Positions 38,793-50,831 of a stretch of DNA of 64,000 nt are shown in pieces. This DNA is from Paramecium pentaurelia (lineage: Eukaryota; Ciliophora; Oligohymenophorea; Peniculida; Parameciidae), in the NCBI GenBank assembly GCA_905183005.1, contig CAJJDO010000058.1:189706-253705 (forward strand). Reading direction: 5' to 3'. The notes under the pieces are model-generated. The model was given only the letters and a program-made list of their open reading frames with translations, had not been told where the DNA came from and ran no database searches. Position numbers and translations under genes: made by a program. Each line of letters opens with the position of its first letter. Position 1 is the first letter of the stretch.

Positions 38793-38993
38793 ATGGAACC
38801 CATTTTAAATATAAACAATTCCAACTTCCCCAAACTAGTTTTGAATGGAAACATTGAAATTGTTAAATATGTTGATTAAGAAAGTTTTAAGTAATTGGGA
38901 AAACCAAAAACAAAATACTCTAGAATTTCCTAGTTTCCAAATAAATTGCAAAAACTAAAATCAGATTCTCTAGTGCATTCTCTATTATTATGA
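38793..38993 (+). CDS. Small hypothetical protein
   Basis: A 66-residue single-exon frame, MEPILNINNSNFPKLVLNG to SLVHSLLL, basic and polar in the middle (KPKTKYSRISQFPNKLQKLK). It lies 214 bases from the divergent start of the 37154-38578 gene. No domain is seen. It may be the first exon of something longer that I cannot follow. Confidence 0.4.
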
Positions 38994-40025
38994 TATTATA
39001 AATATGTATTGTCAATAACTGATAAGATTATATTAGCTTTTTTAAATTAAAATATGTAAAAATATAATATATTACCATTATTCCTAACTTATAAATATCA
39101 ACAATCATTAAAATGTTCTTAAATTCATTTTCTGATTAAATAGAAAATTATTTTACTCCATATTTGGATTATATGATAAAAATAGTATAAAATTAACTGG
39201 AATTCTGAAATCCAAATAATATTATTATTAAAAAAGTTAATGAATAATCATATAAGATATTAAGAAATAGAAAATACAATTAAATATAATATATTTCTTT
39301 CTATTTTACTAATAAATACAAATTATAAAATCTAAATCATTAAATTTTCATTTAATTATCTATTATATAGAAGAGAAAAAGTAATTTTTGGTAAAATTAA
39401 TAAATACTATCTTTGGAGCAGATTACAGTAAAAATAAGAAAATAATGTAAAGATAATAAAATATTACTAAATTTACTGGCTTATTGACTTTCTATTTCTA
39501 AATCATTTAAATTTTTTCTTTTATAATTTTTAATTAATTTTTCCTTATGATTATGAAAAGATCATTTTATTAAAATTGAATTTATTATTAGACTTAAGTT
39601 ATTTTTGGTTTAATTAAAAATTAGTATTTTTATAATCCAAAAATAATATTATTAATAATTTTATTAAGATTGGATATAAATTTAATGAATTCTAACTCAT
39701 TCTAAAGATAAATAGAAATTATGAAAATTATACTTTATATTATGAAAATTATCAGTAGAAAATTTAATCAGAAATGATTTAATGACTATAGTATTTTGAT
39801 AATTTGAGTATATATAAATAAGGTTTGATGATTTATTCAGATTGTTATAATGTTTGAAGCAACATTTCTTATTACAAAAATAAACCAAATTTTATTGATT
39901 TTTAATGTTTGAAAACAAATTGTGATTGTGTTCTCGTGGATTTTTAGGATTCGTAGAAAACTTACATTATTATATATAATAATGTGATTTTTCCATTATA
40001 ATAATTATTAATAATATTAAAATAA
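38994..40025. other. AT-rich gene-poor stretch
   Basis: About 1 kb, among the most AT-rich parts of the window. Frames on both strands are short or of poor composition. I see no gene, RNA or repeat array. The right end must carry the promoter of the gene at 40026. Confidence 0.5.
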
Positions 40026-41536
40026 ATGGAAATTCACGAATAACCAATAATAAATTTATTGTCATTCTTACATTTGTAGAATCCGATTGGTGATTATTGT
40101 AAGAATTAAAATTAATTTAGTTTTATGTGCGAATGTTCCAGATACAATATTGTATTAGAATTCGATTCCGAAGTAATGGTTTTTCAGTAAAAAAGCTCAG
40201 GTGAGAATGAAATCAAGAATGAAATTAGATGACAATTATATTCGTTAATATTTTTTAGAATTAAATCAAGAGATAGTGGCGATTTGGAGGACTAAATTAG
40301 AATTATAAGTTTTTAATAAGGATAGTTTAATTAAGTTCTTTGAAAAGGAAGATTAAAAAGATGGGATTTTATAAAGGTTTGTGTATCCAAAGGGGAATTA
40401 TAATTATACTATATTAATTTAATGGAGTCAAAATTAAACATTATTTGAAAAGTTTGAGAGCAAATTCATGATTAATGATAAGACAATAGATATTTATTAA
40501 AGAGCATTAACTCATGAAAGAGATGGAACATTGGCTTAATAAATTAATAGTAAATCTTTGACAGAGAGATTAGAACATTTTAGTGGAGCAATTGCTGCTC
40601 ATGGTAATGATTTAATGAAATGGAAATCTAAGATTGTTAGAATGATATTGGAAATAAAAATAGACAATTTTGGTTAGATTTGGCTTACAAATTGTGTATT
40701 AATGAAGTGGTCAACATAAGAATAAGTGCATATGAAATCTCTTAGTCTTCCTTCATTTGTTGAATAAGAAAAGTTAATACTTAAATAACATAAGAATATA
40801 GTTAAAGATAGTTAATGTGAGATGTGTGATAAATTATTTCACAAGAATGATTTATTGAAGACATGTATAAAGAATATTATCGAAAGTTGGAATTTTGATC
40901 ATATGGGAGATAATGATAAATTATTTGTAACTAAGAAATAAGAAATTCTACTTAGAAAGAAAACTATGGCTGAAAAATTAGATGTAAGATAAGATGTAGA
41001 ATTAAGATAAGTTAATTAAAACTATTTAATACCTACTTTAATTAGAAAGATATTCCCAAAATTAAAATATTCTTAATATAAAGAATTATTGGGTAATCCA
41101 GGATTTGTGGAAATGGAATTTAATGTTTGTTATAATTGTCATATTCAAATTGATAAAGGTGTTAATGTATCATAAGATCTTAGTAAATTAGCAAAATAAG
41201 AAATGTTATGTCCTGCAACTTATAGAGGAATCCAAAAATTAAGACCTGAAATTTTGAAGGAACGATTAATTGTATTATTTGACTTAATAATAGACTACAA
41301 GAAAAGAGATATTAAGGAAAATAGCTAATCATGGTCATAGGAGTGAGAGAATTCCTATAGTTTCTACAAAGACTTTTAATTAAACAAATACAAGTAGAAT
41401 TATTGGTATTTCTCCTATAAAAAGTATGATAACTACAATATTACCAAAATATTCTGTAATAACATTAGATACTAAAATTAATAAGAATGCTACAACAACA
41501 AGAACTCACTCAAGAAGAGCTAGTGATTTGAAATGA
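40026..41536 (+). CDS. Hypothetical protein with paired cysteines
   Basis: About 486 residues with introns of 28 and 22 bases that leave whole codons. The N-terminus has LQNPIGDYCKNQNQFSFMC and a CECSRYN cluster. The middle is helical and basic. Two spaced Cys-x2-Cys units occur later, CEMCDKLFHKNDLLKTC and, ~130 residues on, CYNCHIQIDKG, suggesting a zinc-ribbon-like pairing. The C-terminus is Thr/Ser/Arg-rich and disordered (TTTRTHSRRASDLK). There is no family I can name. It sits alone between a gene-poor stretch and the convergent mS34-like gene. Confidence 0.7.
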
Positions 41537-41636
41537 AATATATATATATATTAATTTCTTTACTTATTTATATAGTTGTCTTAATCTTTTTATATATTAT
41601 GTTATCATTCATTAATATTATGTAACAAATATAATA

Positions 41637-42090
41637 TCACTCTTTTTATTCTCTATTTTAATGTAATTTTGAAAACTCTTTCAAATCATCTGAACTAAAG
41701 TAAACACCATTTGCAGATATTCCTGAAGTATTGTTTGTATCATATTTCCAGGTTCCTCTCTTACTACAATTTCTAATTTTTATTGGTTATGGTGTAAGTG
41801 GTCTGCCATTGTAATATTAAATACCAAAAAATTTGCCATTTCTTAATCCCTTAAATTCTGTAAAATAAATCCCTTACTTTAAAATGTGCCTCAGTAATAA
41901 TTATATATTTATTTTCTGGCCAAGTCTTTCTCCAAACTTTGAATCCTACTCCATTGTTTGGGTATTATGCTAACATTTCAGGTAAACTTTTGTATGGATG
42001 TCTACCAATAACAATCAAATCATTAAAAGTATAAGTTCGAATTGCTTTAGAAAGCATTTCTTCAGCTGCAGTTTTCAGGAGTCCATACAT
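41637..42090 (-). CDS. Mitochondrial small ribosomal subunit protein mS34-like
   Basis: 141 residues with one 28-base intron. MYGLLKTAAEEMLSKAIRTY is followed by LPEMLAQYPNNGVGFKVWRK, TWPENKYIIITEAHFK, the intron, and GLRNGKFFGIQYYNGRPLTP. The NNGVGFKVWRKTW segment followed by a short beta hairpin and a GKFFG strand is the pattern of mS34 (MRPS34), a mitoribosome small-subunit protein. The protein is close to the core length of the family. Splicing matters: only the 28-base intron, not a 20-base alternative, gives the GLRNGK frame. A cleavable targeting peptide is not obvious. Confidence 0.6.
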
Positions 42091-42159
42091 TATATTTAAT
42101 CAATTGATTTATAATTATTTATATAAAAATTAAATGAAATCAAAAGATGAAATATATTC

Positions 42160-43224
42160 AAATTTAAATTTCCTATAAGTAAATAATAGAGAAACTAGAA
42201 TATATTTTTATTTAGAAAGAAGATCAAATATTATGATTATTTTATATTTTTTAATTTCTCAATTTTGTTTATTGAAATTACTAGCTGGTTATGAAGACGA
42301 TGTTGACATTAACTTTGAGTCATTAATTTTTTCTTCTTTCAATTTCTTTATAATTTCTAAACATTTCTTAGCTTCATTAATTTTCCCCAAGTATTTTAAA
42401 GCCTCACCTATTTTAATGCAAAATATTTATAGATGATCATACTTTTAAATTAATAAACTTTTGGCAATTTTTAACACTTTTATAAGGCCTAATCAAAACA
42501 TTTAACAGCTTAAATGTAAATTCCTAAAAAATATAGCGATTTTCCTATTATTAAAGTAATTCCAAAAAACCTTTATTATAATAGATTTTTTCGCTCTAAA
42601 AACCTTTATTTAATATCTCATCAAAACATTATATTGCTTCCTTATGCTTTTACAACCTCTATAATGATTAACCTAAATTATTTAAATACTAAATTCACCC
42701 TAATAAATTAATGCTTCTATCTATTTGGATTCAAAATAGCTTGCCTTAATAAAACAATCTGTGGCCTCTTCATATCTTTTCAATTTATATAAAGTAAGAC
42801 CTAAATTATAATTAATATAATTCCCTTTATTAAAATAAATCATGTCCATATAATTTTGATTAAGTGAATTATACACTATTTTATCATATTAATCAATAGC
42901 TTAATTATATTTTTTCTCTTATTGTAATGCAAACCCTAATATTGAAAATTCCTATAATACCTATTTCATAGTTCAATTCACTAGATTTAATATTAGCTTC
43001 TTATGCAGAAATCATAATACTAATTTTATCTTTGTTATTATCATATGTTTAGGCTTAAAATTAATTTCAATATTTACATTTTCCTAAATACGCTTATAAA
43101 TTCTAGGAATCTTTTTAAATTACCTAGCTAAAACTTTCTCTAGCTTCATTCTTCAACTCTAATTTAAGTTAAGCTTAACCTTAATATGAAGTAATAGATA
43201 ACCTTTTAAGATATATGCTTAAAT
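42160..43224. repeat. Direct repeat, copy A (1,065 bases)
   Basis: This block is repeated at 43226-44290 with a constant offset of 1,066 bases, apparently without mismatch wherever I compared. It ends exactly at the undetermined base N at 43225, where copy B begins. This is the pattern left when two contigs that overlap are joined without merging the overlap. Confidence 0.95.
42259..43224 (-). pseudogene. Truncated second copy of the Cys-rich/TPR gene (3' part only)
   Basis: It contains the C-terminal TPR exons, introns and stop of the gene at 43325-45336, and lacks all 5' exons because copy A starts at the N. It has no start codon or promoter of its own. Identity with the intact gene argues against an old duplication. 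Most likely it is not real DNA but an unresolved contig overlap. Confidence 0.75.
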
Positions 43225-43225
43225 N

Positions 43226-44290
43226 AAATTTAAATTTCCTATAAGTAAATAATAGAGAAACTAGAATATATTTTTATTTAGAAAGAAGATCAAATATTAT
43301 GATTATTTTATATTTTTTAATTTCTCAATTTTGTTTATTGAAATTACTAGCTGGTTATGAAGACGATGTTGACATTAACTTTGAGTCATTAATTTTTTCT
43401 TCTTTCAATTTCTTTATAATTTCTAAACATTTCTTAGCTTCATTAATTTTCCCCAAGTATTTTAAAGCCTCACCTATTTTAATGCAAAATATTTATAGAT
43501 GATCATACTTTTAAATTAATAAACTTTTGGCAATTTTTAACACTTTTATAAGGCCTAATCAAAACATTTAACAGCTTAAATGTAAATTCCTAAAAAATAT
43601 AGCGATTTTCCTATTATTAAAGTAATTCCAAAAAACCTTTATTATAATAGATTTTTTCGCTCTAAAAACCTTTATTTAATATCTCATCAAAACATTATAT
43701 TGCTTCCTTATGCTTTTACAACCTCTATAATGATTAACCTAAATTATTTAAATACTAAATTCACCCTAATAAATTAATGCTTCTATCTATTTGGATTCAA
43801 AATAGCTTGCCTTAATAAAACAATCTGTGGCCTCTTCATATCTTTTCAATTTATATAAAGTAAGACCTAAATTATAATTAATATAATTCCCTTTATTAAA
43901 ATAAATCATGTCCATATAATTTTGATTAAGTGAATTATACACTATTTTATCATATTAATCAATAGCTTAATTATATTTTTTCTCTTATTGTAATGCAAAC
44001 CCTAATATTGAAAATTCCTATAATACCTATTTCATAGTTCAATTCACTAGATTTAATATTAGCTTCTTATGCAGAAATCATAATACTAATTTTATCTTTG
44101 TTATTATCATATGTTTAGGCTTAAAATTAATTTCAATATTTACATTTTCCTAAATACGCTTATAAATTCTAGGAATCTTTTTAAATTACCTAGCTAAAAC
44201 TTTCTCTAGCTTCATTCTTCAACTCTAATTTAAGTTAAGCTTAACCTTAATATGAAGTAATAGATAACCTTTTAAGATATATGCTTAAAT
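43226..44290. repeat. Direct repeat, copy B (1,065 bases)
   Basis: The second copy of the block at 42160-43224. It is continuous on its right with the intact upstream exons of the Cys-rich/TPR gene, so it is the copy in natural context on that side. Copy A is continuous on its left with the mS34-like gene. Confidence 0.95.
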
Positions 44291-45336
44291 ATTAGAAGGA
44301 TTTAAATCTATTAATTTATTTAATTATCTTATAGCTTCTTCATAATTCTTTAAATTAAATAAGCATAAACCTATTATTATAATAACTTAGACACCTTTGT
44401 AATAATATGAATCATAAGCATTTCTGTTCTTATTTAATATTTTATCGAAAACATTAATTGCTTTATCATTTTGTTCATTTTCAATTAAAACCCTACCTTA
44501 AAATTAATTTCATAAGACCTATGTAAATGTCCAACTCGTCATCATCTATTTCATATTTCGTTATACTATTGAAGCAATCTAATGCTTAATCATATTTTTT
44601 CAATTTGAATAGACATATCCCTAAATTTATAAAGAGTATTACAACCTCTTTATTTATAGGCATCATAATTATAACTATCAATTTTAGTAGCTTTATCAAA
44701 ACAAAAAGCTGCATCTTACAACTATTCTTCATTTATATTATCTTGCTTAATTAATACCAATCCTAATTTATAATTATTATTTAAAACCTTTTTAATAATA
44801 AGAGTTGCCATATTTTTCATCATCTTTGATTAATTCATCATATATTTTAATAGCATTCTCTATATCTCCCTTTTTTGCTAATCTTAATCCTAATAAATTT
44901 TATTCTATTATCTACCATTTTAAAATTTCATTAATTTTTTATCACTATTGAAAATTAATTAATATTTAATGATTAAAGGTATATAACTCTTTAAATCCTC
45001 ATATTTATGATTTCTTAGGTTATTTAAAATTTCTGATAAAATTTTTTATTATTTCCCAATCAGTTCATATATTCTCACCCATTAATTTTAAATTACTTTC
45101 CATTTCATAATCAAAAAAGAAGTTTGATACTATAAGTAATCCAAGTGGCTTTAAAAATTATTGAAAATTTGATCAAAATCCTACAAATAAGGTCGACATT
45201 GATTATGGATTTAAGAATTTAGAGAACATCTTTAACAATATTAACGAGTTTCTTAACAATCTGATTTAAGACAATATCCTATTATACTCTAATTGAAATG
45301 CTAGTCTTTATTGCATTAATATTCGATTAAATTCAT
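43325..45336 (-). CDS. Protein with B-box-like Cys/His cluster and many TPR repeats
   Basis: Start ATG at 45336 (MNLIEYQCNKDQH). The first ~47 residues hold Cys at about 8, 22, 27, 34, 37 and 47 and His at 13 and 44, a B-box-like zinc cluster. A helical linker follows (QKILSEILNNLRNHKYED). Then TPR units: GLRLAKKGDIENAIKIYDEL, LFKLKKYDQALDCFNSI, LFNLKNYEEAIRQLNKLI, YKLKRYEEATDCFIKA and, before the stop, GEALKYLGKINEAKKCLEII. At least seven introns of 23-26 bases interrupt it. TPR arrays bind partner proteins; a zinc cluster plus TPRs suggests an adaptor, but no pathway is implied. The 3' half is duplicated as copy A. Confidence 0.75.
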
Positions 45337-45471
45337 TTAAGAGAATATGATATGTAATTTAAAAAAAAATTAATATATATTTTATATAAAGAATAATAGA
45401 TTTATAAATTTCTATTTGTTCTTTTTATAATGATAGAGCGAGATGATTATTCATTTAAAAATATATATCAC

Positions 45472-47935
45472 TCACATTCTTGTACTAAATTAAAATTTCT
45501 AATCTAAAAATTGAAGATAATTAAAATTTTAAAAAATATGGCCATCTCCTTTATAAAATTTGCTCTAAAATTCAACCCAATGTAATCTTAATGAATGTAA
45601 AAAGCATTCTAGGGTATCCATACACATAAGAACACCAAAAGTTGCAAAAGCATAAATCATAAAAGTTAAACAAATTCCAATAATTGATCCACTTTATAAT
45701 TAAGGTTCTAAGGACATCTTAAAGAATACCTATAAAAATAAAACAAAATAGAATACTTCAGATAATTAAGAATGTGCCAAACTAAGTGCCCACAATCTCA
45801 AATATGAAGCTGTATTAGACACAGCTCCCAAAACAAATTCTATGCATTCAATTAAACTTTCAATATAAATCTCAGAAAAATCAAAATGTTTTTCTTCTTT
45901 AATAGATCTAGATTCTACTAATTTGCCAAAAAGTTGGTTTTTGTCTTCCTTCACTAATTCTACTTAGGCATGTTCTTATTCTACTAATTCGTTATAAACA
46001 ATTTATTAATTTCTTAGATTAAACAATCTCCTCTTCATTCTAATAACTTCAGGTTTAAGTAACATAATTATTGGAGAATATATAGCTACTTTTATTAATA
46101 TAGTTTAAAAGAAAACTTAATGAGGATACATTTCTGTTCCTTTGATACCTCCTAATGTAAAAACCATATTTAGTAAAGTAGTAATAATTGATGGTGATTC
46201 TTGAGTATTACTATAGTTAGTTAGCCATTTAAGGATTATTAAAAATGACATATAACCAAATGTAGATAACATAAAAGCCAATTCAGGTATAAAATTAAAA
46301 AAGAAATCAATATATTTTCTTTAATATAAACAATTCCAACCTTTCAGAAGTATTCCAAATACCATTTAAGTTACTCCAACGATTATTGCAGTTTTCATTT
46401 TAAAGGAATTCATTACTGTAAGATGGGATTCTGACATACTCCATTTACCATCAAAACCTAATTAAAACTTTTCTAATTTATATTCTAATGATAACGAAAA
46501 GAAATCATTATAAATAAAACCACAATAAGTAGCAAAAAGACCCATTAATGTTATGAGATACCTACATTGATATATACTCTAAATGTCTGCATATGCAAGA
46601 TATTCACTACTATTTTGTAATTTGATTCTTTTAATAACACTCTAACCAAAAATTAATAAATAGAAACCAAAAAGTGTTAAAACTATCTTTATATAGACAA
46701 TATTTTACTCCATGTCCAATATCCCCAAACATCATACCAAATAAAAATGGAAATGTAATTATTGTGAAAAGTCCAGGATTTATTTCATCATATCTTGGAA
46801 TCCCATAAGTGTTTACTAATTCTTAGAATATATAAGTAAATTAATTTGTTTTCATAAGACTTGGTGGTTCATAAAGATTTTCATTAATATCTTACATAAT
46901 TTCAATTTGAACTCCAAATTATTTAATTTATTCAATATCTCTTTATTCACACCATATATGACCTATAAGAAATTGAGATTTAGCATCAAAAAAAGTAAGA
47001 TGATAATAAGTAGCACTTATTATATCTACAATAATCTTTAATTCACAAATATAAGAACAATACCCATAATCATAGATTTCATCTAAATTTAATAGTTTTT
47101 CCACTTATATATCAGAAAAGTAATCTAATTATTAATCAATTTCTTATTTTGTTGTTGAAATTATAATATCCAAATTAGCTATCTCATTTTCTAATTCCAA
47201 GATTTTATTATCTACTTTACTTTCTTCTGGTAATTGATAGATTGATACAGAAAATGCCTAATATAATAAAATTATAAAATACTTCACATATTTTGAGTAA
47301 TTTATTTTTTAAATTCTCATGTTTACCTATGGCAAATACCAACGTAACTAAACATCTCTAATTATTTAAATTCTTAAATTTCACTATTCCATTTTCCTTT
47401 GAAATTCTAAATACAATACGATTAAATTTATGTGAATCTGTTGTATTCATACACCCTACAATATATCCTAATTAAATTCCAGAAAATTTGTATATGAAGT
47501 CTTTGCAATTTTATAATACTGCACTTAAATTTAATTATATTTATACATCTCTTCATTTAATCTGTTACTTTATTCTATTATCTATTGTAAATTTGCTTAT
47601 TAATTTAATATAAATTGAACTTTGTGTGTTAATTCTTATTCAATTTTGATGGCCTAATCGTCAGTAATTTTGATGTTTTATATGAATACTTCATAGTTAG
47701 GACAATAATGTATTTATTTGTTATATAAATGTAAAAGATGTTTGATTTCTCCAATTTTGTTATAAATATCATCACATCGTTTTAATTATTTGTAATAATC
47801 ATGTTCATGAAATGCACTGCTTGAACAATTGACTAAATTAACATTTTTCATTTGCCCAACTTTAGTGAGAAGATGAAAAGCTTATTCTCTTTCAACATAT
47901 AATTTATACAGATGTATTTCGGTTGCTCTAAACAT
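45472..47935 (-). CDS. V-type H+-ATPase subunit a (100/116 kDa)
   Basis: About 800 residues with several short introns. It starts MFRATEIHLYKLYVEREQ and VGQMKNVNLVNC, the conserved N-terminal arm of subunit a. A cytosolic helical region and a series of membrane helices follow. Near the end is VLGAVSNTASYLRLWALSLA, containing the Arg that exchanges protons with the rotating c-ring, followed by AHSQLSEVFYF. LHSLRLHWVEFQSKFYKGDG is the family's closing motif. It forms the static proton channel of the V-ATPase, which acidifies endosomes and lysosomes and energises the contractile vacuole system in Paramecium. Ciliates have many subunit-a paralogues directing location; which one this is cannot be told. 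Confidence 0.9.
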
Positions 47936-48058
47936 TTTAATTAAAATAAACTTTATTAATTCAATTATCGATTCCAATTTACTAAATTACGAATTCAATT
48001 ATCTAAATATATATAAATAAGGTTTCAATTATATTAATATATTCAAATGTAACCAGTC

Positions 48059-49657
48059 TCAAATGCTATAAAAAACAACTTCATTTTCATAACATAACAA
48101 ATCTCTTTTCACTAGTCCTTTTATTGATTCAATTAATTCAATCTCTGTTAGAATCACAGATCTTTTTATTAATTATGATAATTTTGTATAAAGAATCTAC
48201 TGCTACATCTTTTTCTCTTATTTCATTATTTTCATGATTCCTGCCTCTATACTAAGATATAAACTAATAAATAATACATAAGCTTTTTATTTTATTCATA
48301 CTCCTCAATTTAAATTTCTTACTTTTTCACTTCAGGTTTCTAAGCAAATTCAAAATTTTACAATTGATTAAAATTCTCTTCACTTATTTAAAGTTCATTA
48401 TTATTTACTTTTTTAAATACACCTAATTTTATTAATCTTTAAGCCCATTCTATATTATTGATCTTAACTTAATTAACTTTCTAAAATTATTATAATATTG
48501 TTAATTCTTGTAATGTCACAAATAGTATAGTATTTTTATATTATACCTATAAGACTATTTGAAGGAGTTAAAATATTTTATGAGATTGAATTGGAATACT
48601 CTTAAACTATTATTCTATTTATTTAGTGATTGGAATATTAATATCTTTTAGTGGATTTGCAATATTCAATTATACTTCTCCTTTATTCCAAAAATAATTA
48701 GAAACTATTAAGATTTCATTAAAATATTAAATATTAGCTATAAAATCTAAAGTTTAAAAATATGCATTTGGTTTCTGATTTGTCATTATATATTTTGAAA
48801 CTGCCATTTATAATTAAAATTATTAGAAAAGTTGACTTTAATTTAATTTTGAAAGCATAAACTTTTAAACAAATTAATGAATATTATCTTTGCTCTAAAT
48901 TTCTTTTGCAATACTATATATTAATTATTCATCTTTTAATTATGATTCTACTTAATTTTAAATAACACTAACATATTGCAATTATTATAATCTAATGGAA
49001 GAATTAACAAAATAATCCAATTTATCATAATCCTAAATGTTCAACCAAACATATTTTGATATAATTGCTTAGGCAGTATCCATATTTACTTATAATAAAT
49101 GTAGCAAATCAATAAGTAATGATTCATCTAATTGTGTATCTTTATTGATATATTTTTATAATTATTATTGCAATTTTTCAAAGAATTTATTTTATTGTTC
49201 ATTTCTCTAAATCTGTAATAATATATTCCCATCTTAAAATCTCTTAATAATTATTACCTTTCAACAAAGTTGCATAATCAATATAAGTAGTATAATCAAT
49301 ATCATCATGATAATATGCTGCAACTTATTGGAAATCTCTATCTTTCAAATTATTTAAAATAAATTTAAGCAATTCAATTTTCTAAGAAGATGACTTAATC
49401 CCTAATATCAGACATTCAGTGATTTCAATTTATGTAATTTTATTTAACCAATATAATTTTTATTTAACAGCCATAATATTTCTTACACTCATTAATTTTG
49501 AGATGATAGAAATTAATTATTATGTATTATGTCTTATTGTAATACCACATTATCTTATAGAGAGATTTGAACAATCTTCTGAATTGAAAAAATCTTTCAA
49601 TACAGATTCACAATCTGATACCTTATATGTTTTAAGATTATTAGGTCCTTTGTACAT
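48059..49657 (-). CDS. Divergent cullin-family protein
   Basis: 515 residues with introns of 25 and 26 bases leaving whole codons. The N-terminal two thirds are helical (FFNSEDCSNLSIRQ; LLKFILNNLKDRDFQQVAAY). The last third follows cullin order: ILIVSNYFWN, SHKIFQLLQIVLQVQYKN, LFVTLQELTILQQFQ and a winged-helix part. A neddylation-domain-like end reads EAGIMKIMKQEKKMQQQ, then LTEIELIESIKGLVKRDLL and ENEVVFYSI. The IMKxxK block holds the Lys normally modified by NEDD8. Cullins scaffold RING ubiquitin ligases. It is shorter than the usual ~750 residues and weakly conserved, so it may be a lineage-specific cullin. An internal ATG at 48807 could be mistaken for the start. Confidence 0.55.
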
Positions 49658-49710
49658 TAATAATAATGTATTAAAAAATTTATATTCAGATTTAATACTA
49701 TAAAAATGGT

Positions 49711-50792
49711 TCAACACACTAATTTCCTTCCAATTATCTTATCATTACTAATTGCTTTAATCAGATGATCTATAGATTAAGTAATAAATAATACCAAAAG
49801 TTCTAAAATCAGATTCTGGTCTAAGGAAATGTGTTATTATCAATCTTAAATTAGAACCATAAAAGTCTTCTTAAAATTCTCCATATAGATGAACTTCTAT
49901 AGTTTGAGGTGTGTCTAAAAAATATGGATTATATCCAATAGATAAAACTCCACCATATTTAACATTTTAAAGATAAGTAATACCTGCATATACACCTGGT
50001 AATAGATTTTTAGTTAATTATTAGATTTCTTCACTTATTAATAAATTTGCTAATGCTTTGATTTATAATAATTACCTGTTGGTATTCCTAACATAGTACC
50101 ACCTCTGTTTCTACCATGAATTATTTAACTTGTGAATTCTATTGGATTTAATTTTAAATATGTATTCCAATATTAAGTTGCTGCATTTTCACATTCATTT
50201 ACTTTAAATTAATCTGGTGAAAAAATCGGTTAAGTAACAAATTTAAAATCTTACCAAGGGAAGGTTTCCCATGATTCAGCAAAAAGAATTTATTTATGTT
50301 ATAATATTTGATTCCAATAATCTTTGTCTTTTAATTTGTAATTCTTAAACAAAACTACTTAGAGTTATTTTTTAAGTAACTATTCACAAAAATCTAATCT
50401 TGGATCTATGACTATAATATTTTAATCTGAATCTGTAAATTCTTACCATTTCAAGTAGGGAAAGTGCTATTATAATATTTATGTATATTCAGAATAGATG
50501 ATTGGTTAAATGTTTTAGGATTCAAGAAATTACACTAAATCTATTTTATAATTAACTTACATGTTTCAATAGCTCCTATCTATGGCTTTAAGATGCATAA
50601 ATTTTATAGTAACAATTCTTATGTTTCTAAGTATTTTTTTGGATTTTCTTAAACATCATTCAAATCTAAGATTGAGTTAATTTAGATTAATTTACTTAAA
50701 TTTAGATCAGGATTTTACTTTTTCAATATAGAAAAAAGTAAACTATTGAAATCAAGAATGATCTCACAATTTATATAGCATTTGCTGATCAT
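49711..50792 (-). CDS. Riboflavin kinase with degraded HAD-phosphatase-like N-terminus
   Basis: The C-terminal half is a riboflavin kinase: HGRNRGGTMLGIPT (ATP and metal site), an intron, LLPGVYAGITYLQN, SIGYNPYFLDTPQTIEVHLY, FQEDFYGSNLRLII and FLRPESDFRTF. A 25-base intron precedes DHLIKAISNDKIIG. It phosphorylates riboflavin to FMN. The N-terminal half (MISKCYINCEIILDFNSLLF; LKPQIGAIETC; NIIVIDPRLDFCEQLL) lies where plant bifunctional FMN hydrolase/riboflavin kinases carry an HAD phosphatase. Its first motif reads LDFNS instead of DxDxT, so phosphatase activity is unlikely. The stop lies 53 bases before the cullin start. Kinase part: high confidence; HAD origin: moderate. Confidence 0.78.
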
Positions 50793-50831
50793 ATATATTA
50801 AAAAAAATATACCATAAATAAAAATATAAAA

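Noticed and set aside
42233..43502. Two identical 67-codon plus-strand frames
   Set aside because: They are the reverse of the TPR gene's last exon, present twice only because the block is duplicated.
48805..48807. Gene start at the ATG at 48807
   Set aside because: The frame continues upstream without a stop through a spliced exon to 49657, and cullin length supports the longer version.
49419..49703. Plus-strand 94-codon frame
   Set aside because: It is the shadow of the N-terminal part of the cullin-like gene, which is open on the minus strand from 49657 and joins verified exons.
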